Positions 45,838 to 54,984 of a DNA stretch of 64,000 bases are shown here, piece after piece. The notes beneath the pieces are model-generated. The model did no database searches. It worked only from the letters and a program-made list of their open reading frames with translations, and was not told the origin of the DNA. How positions within the stretch are numbered: the first letter of the stretch is position 1; the number at the start of each line of letters is the position of its first letter. The stretch covers positions 1,978,001 to 2,042,000 of the forward strand of contig NZ_CP136520.1 of assembly GCF_032813545.1 (NCBI RefSeq), given 5' to 3'. This DNA is from Nodosilinea sp. E11. GTDB lineage: Bacteria > Cyanobacteriota > Cyanobacteriia > Phormidesmidales > Phormidesmidaceae. The position numbers were made by a program, and so were the translations under genes.

Positions 45838-46118
45838 CGTTGCGGTTGAAGAGAAAACAGCAGGAACAGCCAACTGTCCCATTACATTCAGCCATCACAT
45901 TCAGTATGGAGGTTTCTTTGCCCCTGTCAATGCAGCCCTGACTCACCCTCGCCACCTCTGAACTGATCACGCTCAAGGGTTGGTTTAAGGGCATAAACAA
46001 AAAAATCAGGCTAAGCCAAGCTAAATTTGGCTTCAAAAGCCCGGTTTCTGTCTCCGGGTGGCTGTTCAAACCAGGGCGACTCTGGGAGAGTGATGCAGAC
46101 GCAACGCTAAATTTTTCT

Positions 46119-46784
46119 ATGGCTACTTGCTTGATTACGGGTGCAAATCGTGGCATTGGCTACGAGTATTGTCGGCAGCTTCAAGAGCGGGGCGATCGCG
46201 TCATTGCCGTCTGCCGCCAGCCCTCAGACGAGCTAAAAGATTTGGGGGTGCAGGTCGAAACGGGCATTGACATCACCGATGATGCTTCTGTGGCTGAGCT
46301 AGCCCAGCGGCTTGAGGGCACCCAGCTAGATGTGCTGATCAACAACGCCGGCATTTTAGAGCGCGTCACCCTAGACGATCTCGACTTTGACAGCATTCGG
46401 CAGCAGTTTGAGGTAAATGCGATCGGCCCGCTGCGGCTGACGGCGGCACTGCTGCCCCACCTGGGCGACGGGGCAAAGGTGGCGATTATGACTAGCCGCA
46501 TGGGGTCGATTTCCGACAATACCTCCGGTGGCTCCTACGGCTACCGCATGTCGAAGGTGGCGCTGTCGATGGCGGGCAAGTCGCTGGCCCACGACCTCAA
46601 GCCCAAGGGCATTGCCGTGGCAATTTTGCACCCCGGCCTGGTGCAAACCCGCATGACCGGGTTTACCAACAGCGGCATTACCCCCGCCGAGTCGGTCAAG
46701 GGGCTGCTGGCCCGCATTGACGCGCTAACCCTAGAGAATTCCGGCACCTTCTGGCATTCAAATGGAGAAGTATTGCCCTGGTAG
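46119..46784 (+). CDS. Short-chain dehydrogenase/reductase (SDR)
   Basis: 221 aa. The classical SDR motifs are present: cofactor loop TGANRGIGYEY (residues 6-16), VLINNAG (near 73-79), Ser in MTSRMGS and the catalytic YGYRMSK (Tyr-x3-Lys), followed by HPGLVQT. Cofactor preference leans to NADP(H) from the Arg in the Gly loop and a basic residue after beta-2 (RQPSD). The substrate is unknown; the short length and C-terminal SNGEVLPW resemble the C-factor/sniffer-like branch. It is convergent with the tocopherol-cyclase-like gene, with simple repeats between them. Confidence 0.9.
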   Translation: MATCLITGANRGIGYEYCRQLQERGDRVIAVCRQPSDELKDLGVQVETGIDITDDASVAELAQRLEGTQLDVLINNAGILERVTLDDLDFDSIRQQFEVNAIGPLRLTAALLPHLGDGAKVAIMTSRMGSISDNTSGGSYGYRMSKVALSMAGKSLAHDLKPKGIAVAILHPGLVQTRMTGFTNSGITPAESVKGLLARIDALTLENSGTFWHSNGEVLPW

Positions 46785-46820
46785 CAGGACATCAGGAGTT
46801 GGCCACACCCATCGTGCATC

Positions 46821-48455
<1,635 letters not shown>

Positions 48456-49214
48456 TCACTCTTCGACCCAGCGGGGAACATACTGCCAGCCATCGCGGAT
48501 CTCATCTCGATAGCGCTGGTGGTTGGGCTGCTTTTCCTCAACTAGCTGCCAAAAGGCTTTGGAGTGGTTCATGTGGACGGTGTGGCACAGCTCGTGGACA
48601 AAGACATAGTGAACGAGGTCGGGGGGTAAGAACAACAGCTTGTAGTTAAGGCTGATGTTTTTGTCGCTAGAACAGCTAGCCCAGCGAGTCTTTTGCCCGC
48701 GAATAGATACCCGGCTAAAGGGCAGGTTGACCACAAAGCTCAGCTCGCGCAGCCAGGGGGCAAACTCGGCGCGAGCTTTGCGGCTGAGCCACTGACGCAG
48801 CAGGTCGGCGCAGGCGGCGCTGTTGTCGACGGGGCCGCGCAGTTGCAGGGTCTGGGGGCCGCTCTGGGTCATAGACAGGGTACGGGTGGAGGCGGGTTGG
48901 TAGTGAACCTCCCAGGTTTGGTGGCGCGATCGCACCTCGATCTGCCCCGGTTTTTCTTCAAAATGGTCGTCGGTGAGACCGGCGGTTTGGTGGGCCAGGC
49001 GCTGGCGCGATCGCCATAGCCAGTCGCGCCGCCGATAGATCAAGTCGGGCACCTGGGTCTGGTCAAACCCCACGGGCACCACAACTTCTACCTGGCCGTT
49101 GAGGTGCACCTTGAGCGAGACATGGCGGGCGCGGGCGCTTTCCCGAATATGGTATTCAGGCAGATCCGCTGGGGCGGCGGCAAAAAGCTGAAGCTGTTCA
49201 GACGAGTCAGCCAT
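48456..49214 (-). CDS. YgjP/DUF45-type metallopeptidase
   Basis: 252 aa. The zinc motif HELCH lies in HYVFVHELCHTVHMNHSKAFW (about residues 208-212) with a third His four residues further. The family core also shows WASCSSDKNISLNYKLLFLPPDLVHYVFVHE. The N-terminal half (YHIRESARARHVSLKVHLNGQVEVVVP...LIYRRRDWLWRSRQRLA) is the usual domain of DUF45 proteins. Substrate unknown; some members are linked to restriction systems, but nothing of that kind is nearby. It is the last gene in a same-strand run larE-glk-Nudix-DUF45, 63 bases after the Nudix gene. Confidence 0.9.
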   Translation of the reverse strand: MADSSEQLQLFAAAPADLPEYHIRESARARHVSLKVHLNGQVEVVVPVGFDQTQVPDLIYRRRDWLWRSRQRLAHQTAGLTDDHFEEKPGQIEVRSRHQTWEVHYQPASTRTLSMTQSGPQTLQLRGPVDNSAACADLLRQWLSRKARAEFAPWLRELSFVVNLPFSRVSIRGQKTRWASCSSDKNISLNYKLLFLPPDLVHYVFVHELCHTVHMNHSKAFWQLVEEKQPNHQRYRDEIRDGWQYVPRWVEE

Positions 49215-49277
49215 GGGCGGCAGAAACAGGGCAGTGGAAGGCTTTAGTCAAAACCCAAGGGATAGCTCACTGGAGAA

Positions 49278-49745
49278 CTACAGATCTTGAACTAGGGCAG
49301 CCTGTTCTATCCTACGGTGCTCTAGAAAAGAGAGCAAAATTTGCTGGTGGGGCGCTCCGATGGGGCGTTCTTCGCTGGCGCGGGCCGAGTAGCGTTTGCC
49401 CTGGTGAATATCGGCGACGCTCCACAGGCCCAGGTCTAGACCTTCGCTCAGCACCAGGCTAGCGACAGGCACCACCAGCGGACCGTGGTAGACGTGGCGC
49501 ACAACCGTTTCGTCTTCTATCCGCTCAAACAGCTCTAGCTGAGGCGCATCGTAGCCAATTTCTTCGCGTAGCTCGCGGTACACCGCGTCGTCGGGCGATT
49601 CACCCGGCTCGAGGTGGCCCCCAAAGAAGGCCCAATGACCGGGCCAGATAATGGTGGGGATGTCGTCACGCAGCTGGAGCAAGAACTGGTCGCCCTGATA
49701 GAGAATGGCGATCGCCACCTCAGGCTTAGCAGACTTGTCGCTCAT
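49278..49745 (-). CDS. Nudix hydrolase
   Basis: 155 aa. The Nudix box (Gx5Ex7REUxEExGU) reads GGHLEPGESPDDAVYRELREEIGY near residues 43-66, with all catalytic Glu residues. PGHWAFFGG ahead of it is typical. It should hydrolyse a nucleoside diphosphate linked to another group; the substrate is unknown. Its ATG overlaps the stop of glk (ATGA, 49742-49745), so it is translationally coupled to glucokinase. Confidence 0.92.
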   Translation of the reverse strand: MSDKSAKPEVAIAILYQGDQFLLQLRDDIPTIIWPGHWAFFGGHLEPGESPDDAVYRELREEIGYDAPQLELFERIEDETVVRHVYHGPLVVPVASLVLSEGLDLGLWSVADIHQGKRYSARASEERPIGAPHQQILLSFLEHRRIEQAALVQDL

Positions 49746-50797
49746 AGCTTCTCAGCCTTGAGGGCAGCCCCAATTAGCCCCACCTGGGGGTTGAGCACCA
49801 AGTGCACGGGCACCCGGTCGAGTAGCGAACTGACCCGGCCCTTGTGGGTAAAGGCATCTAAAAACTGCCCCGCTGTCATCAGGGTGAGGTTTTTGGCGGC
49901 GATGCCTCCCGCAACATACAGCCCGCCGTAGGGCAGCAGCTTCAGGGCCAGGTTGCCCGCCTCGGCCCCGTAGGCTGACACAAAAATTTCCATGGCTTTC
50001 TGGCAGATGCGATCGCGGCCCTCGGCGGCGGCTATGGCAATCACGGCGGCGGGGTCGACGGTCTTAGTCGACCGGCCAGTCTGGCGTTCCCAGGTGGTGA
50101 TGGCTTCGGCAATCTCGGGGGTTTCGTGGGCAAACTCGCGATCGCGCAAAAACTGGTAGATCGCCACAATCCCCTGGCCCGACACCACCCGTTCTACCGA
50201 CACCCGCGAGATCTGGTGCTTGTCGAGCAGGTAGCGCATCAGCTGAAACTCTAGCTCTGAGCGGGGGGCAAAATCGGCGTGGCCCCCCTCCGACGGAAAC
50301 ACCAGGGGTCGCCCCGCCCGGCAGAGGGCAAACCCCTGCCCCAGCCCGGTGCCCGCACCGATGATCGCCACCGGGGCACTGTCGTCGGGGTCGCCCGCTT
50401 GCAGGGTGTGAAGGTCTTCGGCGGCGAGGCCAAACACGCCATAGCCGACCGCTTCAAAGTCGTTAATCAGTTCGACCCGATCGAGGCCGAGTTCGGCCTG
50501 GAGGCGATCGCCTTCGAGCGACCAGGCCAAATTGGTCAGGCTAGAGGTGTTGTCGACCACCGGCCCAGCGATGGCAAAGCAGGCCCGCTGGGGCGGATGG
50601 CTGGCCCCCATCGCTTCAGTGCTCTGGTGTAAGAATTCTTTCACCATGGGCACCAGGTCGGGGTAGGCCTGGCTAGAGTAGGTGTGCTCAAAAGCGGTCT
50701 TCAGAATGACCTGATCTGAAGACTTGAGCGTGCTGGCCTCAACTAGGCGCAGGATGGTTTTGGTGCCGCCAATGTCACCGGCAAGCAGATAAGTCAT
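49742..50797 (-). CDS. glk: Glucokinase (ROK-unrelated Glk family)
   Basis: 351 aa. The N-terminal phosphate-1 motif LLAGDIGGTKTILRLVE and the later AIAGPVVDNTSSLTNLAW, VELINDFEAVGYG, IGAGTGLGQGFAL and FPSEGGHADFAPRSELEFQLMRYL mark the E. coli-type glucokinase family (Glk, hexokinase fold). It phosphorylates glucose with ATP, feeding glycogen-derived or imported sugar into metabolism. It begins 12 bases after the larE stop and overlaps the Nudix gene by four bases; the three form an evident operon. Confidence 0.95.
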   Translation of the reverse strand: MTYLLAGDIGGTKTILRLVEASTLKSSDQVILKTAFEHTYSSQAYPDLVPMVKEFLHQSTEAMGASHPPQRACFAIAGPVVDNTSSLTNLAWSLEGDRLQAELGLDRVELINDFEAVGYGVFGLAAEDLHTLQAGDPDDSAPVAIIGAGTGLGQGFALCRAGRPLVFPSEGGHADFAPRSELEFQLMRYLLDKHQISRVSVERVVSGQGIVAIYQFLRDREFAHETPEIAEAITTWERQTGRSTKTVDPAAVIAIAAAEGRDRICQKAMEIFVSAYGAEAGNLALKLLPYGGLYVAGGIAAKNLTLMTAGQFLDAFTHKGRVSSLLDRVPVHLVLNPQVGLIGAALKAEKL

Positions 50798-50809
50798 AGC
50801 TGGGGCGTT

Positions 50810-51640
50810 CTAATGGGCTAACAAGGGTAGGGGTAGTTCCTGGTTTAGCTTACCGCTGCGAAAGCCCTCTAGATCGAGGGTGACGTAGGTGAAACCGTAG
50901 TCTTGCAGCGCCTTTACTAGAGCTTCAAGATCGGTGGTGGCGACAAAATCTTTAATATTTTCTACGGGTACTTCGATGCGGGCAGTGTCTGCCTGCGATC
51001 GCACCCTGAGCTGTCGCAGCCCCAAATGACGCAGGTATAGCTCAGCTTGGCCCACCCGCCGCAGCTTGTCTAGCGTGATGGCTTCGCCATAGGGAAAGCG
51101 CGAGCTGAGGCAGGGCTGCGCCGGTTTATCCCACCAGGGCATACCCAGCAGGCGCGAAATCTCGCGCACCTCAAACTTGGTAATGCCCACTTCGGCTAAG
51201 GGCGACCTGGCCCCTCGCTCTTTCGCGGCCTGAATGCCGGGGCGGTAGTCGCCCAGGTCATCGGCGTTGACGCCATCGACTACGTAGGGGTAGCCCCGAT
51301 CTAGGGCCAGAGGCTTGAGGGTGTCATGTAGCTCGCTCTTGCAGAAGTAGCAGCGGTTGACCGGGTTGGCGGCGTAGTTGGGGTTGTCGAGTTCGTGGGT
51401 GGCAACAATTTCGTGGGCAATGCCGATCGCTGCCGCCTGCACCTGGGCTTCTTCCAAATCGGCGGGCATCAGCGAGGGCGAGTTGGCGGTGACGGCCAGG
51501 GCGCGATCGCCCAGCACGTCGTAGGCGACCTTGGCCACCAGGGTGCTGTCGATGCCGCCCGAATAGGCAATCAGCGCCCGATCCATCGCGGCAAACAGGG
51601 CTTTGAGCTGGTCTAGTTTTTGCGACACCATGGTTGACAT
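50810..51640 (-). CDS. larE: LarE-family ATP-dependent sacrificial sulfur transferase
   Basis: 276 aa from ATG 51640; ATG 51631 is an alternative and GTG 51655 is upstream. The PP-loop pyrophosphatase motif is SGGIDS (27-32). Cys177 in QPCLSSRFPYG aligns with the sacrificial cysteine (Cys176) of Lactiplantibacillus LarE. A further CYFCKSEL motif lies at 97-104, as in the LarE subset that may use a cluster. LarE thiolates the pyridinium precursor of the nickel-pincer cofactor made with LarB and LarC. No larA, larB or larC is in this window, so its partner genes, if any, are elsewhere. It leads the larE-glk-Nudix operon. Confidence 0.9.
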   Translation of the reverse strand: MSTMVSQKLDQLKALFAAMDRALIAYSGGIDSTLVAKVAYDVLGDRALAVTANSPSLMPADLEEAQVQAAAIGIAHEIVATHELDNPNYAANPVNRCYFCKSELHDTLKPLALDRGYPYVVDGVNADDLGDYRPGIQAAKERGARSPLAEVGITKFEVREISRLLGMPWWDKPAQPCLSSRFPYGEAITLDKLRRVGQAELYLRHLGLRQLRVRSQADTARIEVPVENIKDFVATTDLEALVKALQDYGFTYVTLDLEGFRSGKLNQELPLPLLAH

Positions 51641-51904
51641 GAACAATTGAGACACTACGATTTCAGAAGCTTGCTTTAAGGGTTGAGTCGGTAGTTCTAA
51701 TTCATTAGACTGCCCACAGATGCTTGGGCAAACAGCTCGTCACTCATTGGCAATGGCGTCTAGACATACTCTCGTCACGCGATCGCCGTTGGCACGACCC
51801 CTCCATCTTATCGCGCAGGTGATGGATGCCTACGCTACTGGGGAACCCAGGCCGCAGGGCGGCGGGCAGGGAAAAGTGGCGGAAACCATCAGAATTCGTA
51901 TGGT

Positions 51905-52897
51905 TCAGACTACCGTCTCCCGACAGGCAATAGTGCGGGCCTCGGCGGATAGCTGCGCCTGGGCATGCCCCCGGCTATAGGCATAGGCGCACCATACATC
52001 TAGAAGCGTCATGACCAGGTCGAGCTTGGTGCCCTGGCCACTCAGCAGCTTGTTAGCGGTCTGAGGTAGTTCTTCGAACCCCCACCATCGCAGGCGGCAG
52101 CGCAACTCTTGCCCAGTGAGCGGGCGCAAAAGACTTGTCCCATGCAGGTCGTGCAGATAGCGGTTAGCGCAGCCGTAGCGATACCACTGGCTGTACAGTC
52201 CCCTAAGCGTGTTGCGGTGGTGATGGTAGAGCACCGCATCGGCGGCGTGTACCAGTTGCCAGGGCGTTTCTTGCTGAATGCGCCAGCAGAAATCGGCGTC
52301 GCCGCCCGTAGTCAGATGGGGCCGAAAGTATCCCACTGTACTCAGTATTTCCGCCCGAACCGCCAGGTTGGCCGTCTGGCCGTAGGGTAAAAATGCATGG
52401 TTGAGGGTGTTGTGCTGAGACAGCATATCTCGACGAGCGGCGTAGCGTTCTAGCCAGTGGGGGCTGGGCTGGGCCTTAATCTCTCCAGCCACTAGGCCTA
52501 CAGCGGAGTCGGTAAAGGGCTGCACTAGGGCGGCGACCCACCCTGGCGTAGGAAGGCAGTCGGCATCGGTAAAGGCCAGAATCTCTCCCTGAGCCAGGGC
52601 AATGCCAGCGTTGCGGGCAGCGTAGGAACTTTGAATAGTGCTGTAGGTGAGGACTTGGAACTGAAGGCCCTGGGCGGCGGCGGTTTGAGCGGCAGCCTGA
52701 AGAATTTTGGGGGTGCGATCGCAACTGCCATTATCCACCAGCAGATATTCAATGCGGTCGGCGGGATACTGCTGCGCCATGAGCCGCGTCACCAAGTTGG
52801 GAAGATCGGCCTCGCCGTTGTAGATGGGCACAATCACCGACACAGAGGGATAGATCTGTGGCCCCAGGTCATCAGTTTTCACTGTTGCTACTGCCAT
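51905..52897 (-). CDS. Glycosyltransferase family 2
   Basis: 330 aa, preceded by a strong AGGGAG. GT-A fold motifs: VSVIVPIYNGEADLPNLVTRLMAQ (14-40), LLVDNGSCDRT and the acidic motif TDADC (near residue 117) that binds the nucleotide sugar with a metal. RNAGIALAQGEILAF is typical of GT2. A GGDADFCWRIQQ segment provides the catalytic base region. No transmembrane segments are seen, so it acts at the cytoplasmic face. The sugar and acceptor are unknown; no polysaccharide cluster is adjacent. Confidence 0.92.
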   Translation of the reverse strand: MAVATVKTDDLGPQIYPSVSVIVPIYNGEADLPNLVTRLMAQQYPADRIEYLLVDNGSCDRTPKILQAAAQTAAAQGLQFQVLTYSTIQSSYAARNAGIALAQGEILAFTDADCLPTPGWVAALVQPFTDSAVGLVAGEIKAQPSPHWLERYAARRDMLSQHNTLNHAFLPYGQTANLAVRAEILSTVGYFRPHLTTGGDADFCWRIQQETPWQLVHAADAVLYHHHRNTLRGLYSQWYRYGCANRYLHDLHGTSLLRPLTGQELRCRLRWWGFEELPQTANKLLSGQGTKLDLVMTLLDVWCAYAYSRGHAQAQLSAEARTIACRETVV

Positions 52898-53025
52898 CGC
52901 CTATCTCCCTAACCTGCTTCCAGTAAGTCCACTCTTATTGTCTGCCATCGCCGTGCTCAGCCCGCCCCCGGCCTCGGTTGCCGCTATACTGCTGAACGCA
53001 GTCAATGGCTCACGCTTGTCCCGCT

Positions 53026-53928
53026 ATGGTTTACCTCACCCGTTTGCTGCTGGTGATCGCTTTCGGTCTGGGGGGGTGTGCGCCCTGGCCCTCGGTGCCT
53101 GACGCTGCCGGCGAGGATAGCGTTCCCTCTACCGCAGCGCCGGCCATACCGCCCCGCTACGAAACCATCACCCTGCCCACCGCCACGGTGCATGTGGTGA
53201 CGATCGCCGACCCGGTGCGATACCCGGTGCGGGTGGCGGTGGTGAATGAACTGGCGCGGGTAGACCAGATGGCGGCCCAGGTGTGTGAGGGCGAAGGATG
53301 CGTGGCTGCTGCTATTAACGCGGGCTTTTTTGACCCCAACAACGGTCTAACCACATCTCACGTTGTGCAGGATGGCGTACTGGTGGCCGACCCCAACCAG
53401 AATGAGCGACTGATCGGCAATCCCGATCTGGCTAGTTATATGGACAGAATTCTCAATCGATCAGAGTTTCGCCGCTACGATTGCGGTGGCACCCCCCGTT
53501 ACGAGATCACGTTCCATCAAGACCCTGTGCCGACCGGCTGTGCGCTGGTGGATGCGGTGGGGGCTGGGCCGCAGCTGCTGCCGCAAGATACATCGGTGGA
53601 AGAGGGCTTTGTCGACCGTGCTGCGGGGCGTGATGCTCTGGGGAGTCGGTCGCTTAATGCGCGATCGGCGGTGGGGCTGACGGCTGACGGCAGTGTGGTG
53701 ATGGTGATGGCGGCTCAGGTGCCGGGGGTGTCGCCCAGCGGGATGACGATGGCGGAGATGGCAGCGTTTATGGGCGATCGCGACGTTATCTCGGCACTCA
53801 ACCTTGACGGCGGCAGTTCGTCAACGCTGATTTATGGCGACAGGGTTCACTACGGTCGGCTCAATGCGTCGGGAGAACTGGTGCAGCGCCCGGTGAAATC
53901 GATTCTGTGGGTTGAGAATCTCCCGTAG
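53026..53928 (+). CDS. Phosphodiester glycosidase (NAGPA/DUF2233) lipoprotein
   Basis: 300 aa from ATG 53026, which puts a lipoprotein signal MVYLTRLLLVIAFGLGGC at the N-terminus (Cys18); ATG 53005 is seven codons upstream. The NAGPA domain runs from about residue 60: AAINAGFFDPNNGLTTSHVV, SAVGLTADGSVVMVM and the terminal ALNLDGGSSSTLIYGDRVHYGRLNA (NLDGGSS motif). Human NAGPA uncovers mannose-6-phosphate; bacterial members act on sugar phosphodiesters, probably in cell-envelope polymers. Envelope anchoring fits the signal. Substrate unknown. Confidence 0.88.
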   Translation: MVYLTRLLLVIAFGLGGCAPWPSVPDAAGEDSVPSTAAPAIPPRYETITLPTATVHVVTIADPVRYPVRVAVVNELARVDQMAAQVCEGEGCVAAAINAGFFDPNNGLTTSHVVQDGVLVADPNQNERLIGNPDLASYMDRILNRSEFRRYDCGGTPRYEITFHQDPVPTGCALVDAVGAGPQLLPQDTSVEEGFVDRAAGRDALGSRSLNARSAVGLTADGSVVMVMAAQVPGVSPSGMTMAEMAAFMGDRDVISALNLDGGSSSTLIYGDRVHYGRLNASGELVQRPVKSILWVENLP

Positions 53929-54198
53929 GGGCGAACACCGTTCACCCAAGGTGGGGTTTATGGTTCTAACCACAGGAAATGTGGCAGAGATCGGGGGTCA
54001 AGCCAGACTTACCGCTGGGGGCGTTTCGATTGCCCCCAGACCCCGTCGACCAGGGCCGTTCCGCCGCCCTGGACCCAACGGAAGGATGGGGCTATGCCTG
54101 GCTAAATTGGGAGGGTTGGCCTTTCGCAGTCTGTTGGTTATGGAGTTAGACGGCAGCAAAATTTCCTTGCCTTTCCTGTCCGCTCACCCCCTCGCCCA

Positions 54199-54894
54199 CT
54201 ACTCCCCTTGTCTCTCCGCAAATGCTCGATTGCGCTGGAGATTTAGCTCTAGTTCTATGAGGTCGCTGAGCTGGGTAGTGAGGGTTTTGATCCGTTTGTT
54301 GGCGGTGACTTTGCGGTGTAGGGCGGCGCGGGCTAGGTCTTCGCGGTTGGTGGCGAGGGCTTTTTGGGCGACGCGGTGCCACTCGTCGGCGGTTTTGTAG
54401 GCGGTCTGCTGGTCGGCGAGGGTGGTGTTGTAGGCAGTGGCGATGTCGCCTAGGGCTTTTTGAAAGTTGGCGCGGGCTTGTTCGGGGGTGGTGACGTGGC
54501 GATCGCGATCGGCTAGTCGCCGCAGCTCGGGCAGGTTGAGCTGGTCGGGGCGCAGGCCAAAGTTGATCAGCTGGCGGCTTTCGCTGCGCCCGGTGGTACA
54601 CCAGTTGGCGAAGTGTTCGCAGTTGTTGAGCAACAGGTCGTACTGGCGTTCGCCCAGGCGGCTGGTGGCTCGCTCGACTACGGTGTCAGCGGGGTAGATC
54701 AGTGACTGCCGCACCGGGTAAACCGAGTTGCCCCAGGAGAACGCCTCGTAGCTGGTGCGAGAGATCTCGGCGATCTCTTTGGCTTTGCTGTAATGAATGA
54801 CGGTGTCGTCGCCGCAATCGATGCCGTGGTGCTGGTATAGGCCTGGCACTCCGGCCAGATCGCGCAGCACGTAGATTTGATCGCCCTTAGCCAT
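54199..54894 (-). CDS. LRAT-family acyltransferase fused to a PspA/Vipp1-like helical hairpin
   Basis: 231 aa. Residues 1-105 form an LRAT/NlpC-P60-like domain: His22/His23 in LYQHHGI, a further His34, and the catalytic Cys92 in LNNCEHFANW. Residues about 140-222 resemble the alpha2-alpha3 hairpin of PspA/IM30 (Vipp1): EWHRVAQKALATNREDLARAALHRK compares with the Vipp1 pattern W-x2-A-x3-AL...E-x-LAR-x-AL-x-RK, followed by helix LTTQLSDLIELELN. LRAT-type enzymes move acyl groups on lipids; PspA/Vipp1 binds and remodels membranes. The fusion suggests a membrane-targeted acyltransferase or phospholipase. It lies 90 bases downstream of recJ on the same strand. Confidence 0.8.
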   Translation of the reverse strand: MAKGDQIYVLRDLAGVPGLYQHHGIDCGDDTVIHYSKAKEIAEISRTSYEAFSWGNSVYPVRQSLIYPADTVVERATSRLGERQYDLLLNNCEHFANWCTTGRSESRQLINFGLRPDQLNLPELRRLADRDRHVTTPEQARANFQKALGDIATAYNTTLADQQTAYKTADEWHRVAQKALATNREDLARAALHRKVTANKRIKTLTTQLSDLIELELNLQRNRAFAERQGE

Positions 54895-54984
54895 AGCTGC
54901 TGACTCGTTTCTTTCTTTATAGCAGCCCCATTTACGGTTCGAGGGTGCGGGATTCCCACCTCTAAGGCTATTTTGTCGATAGAA

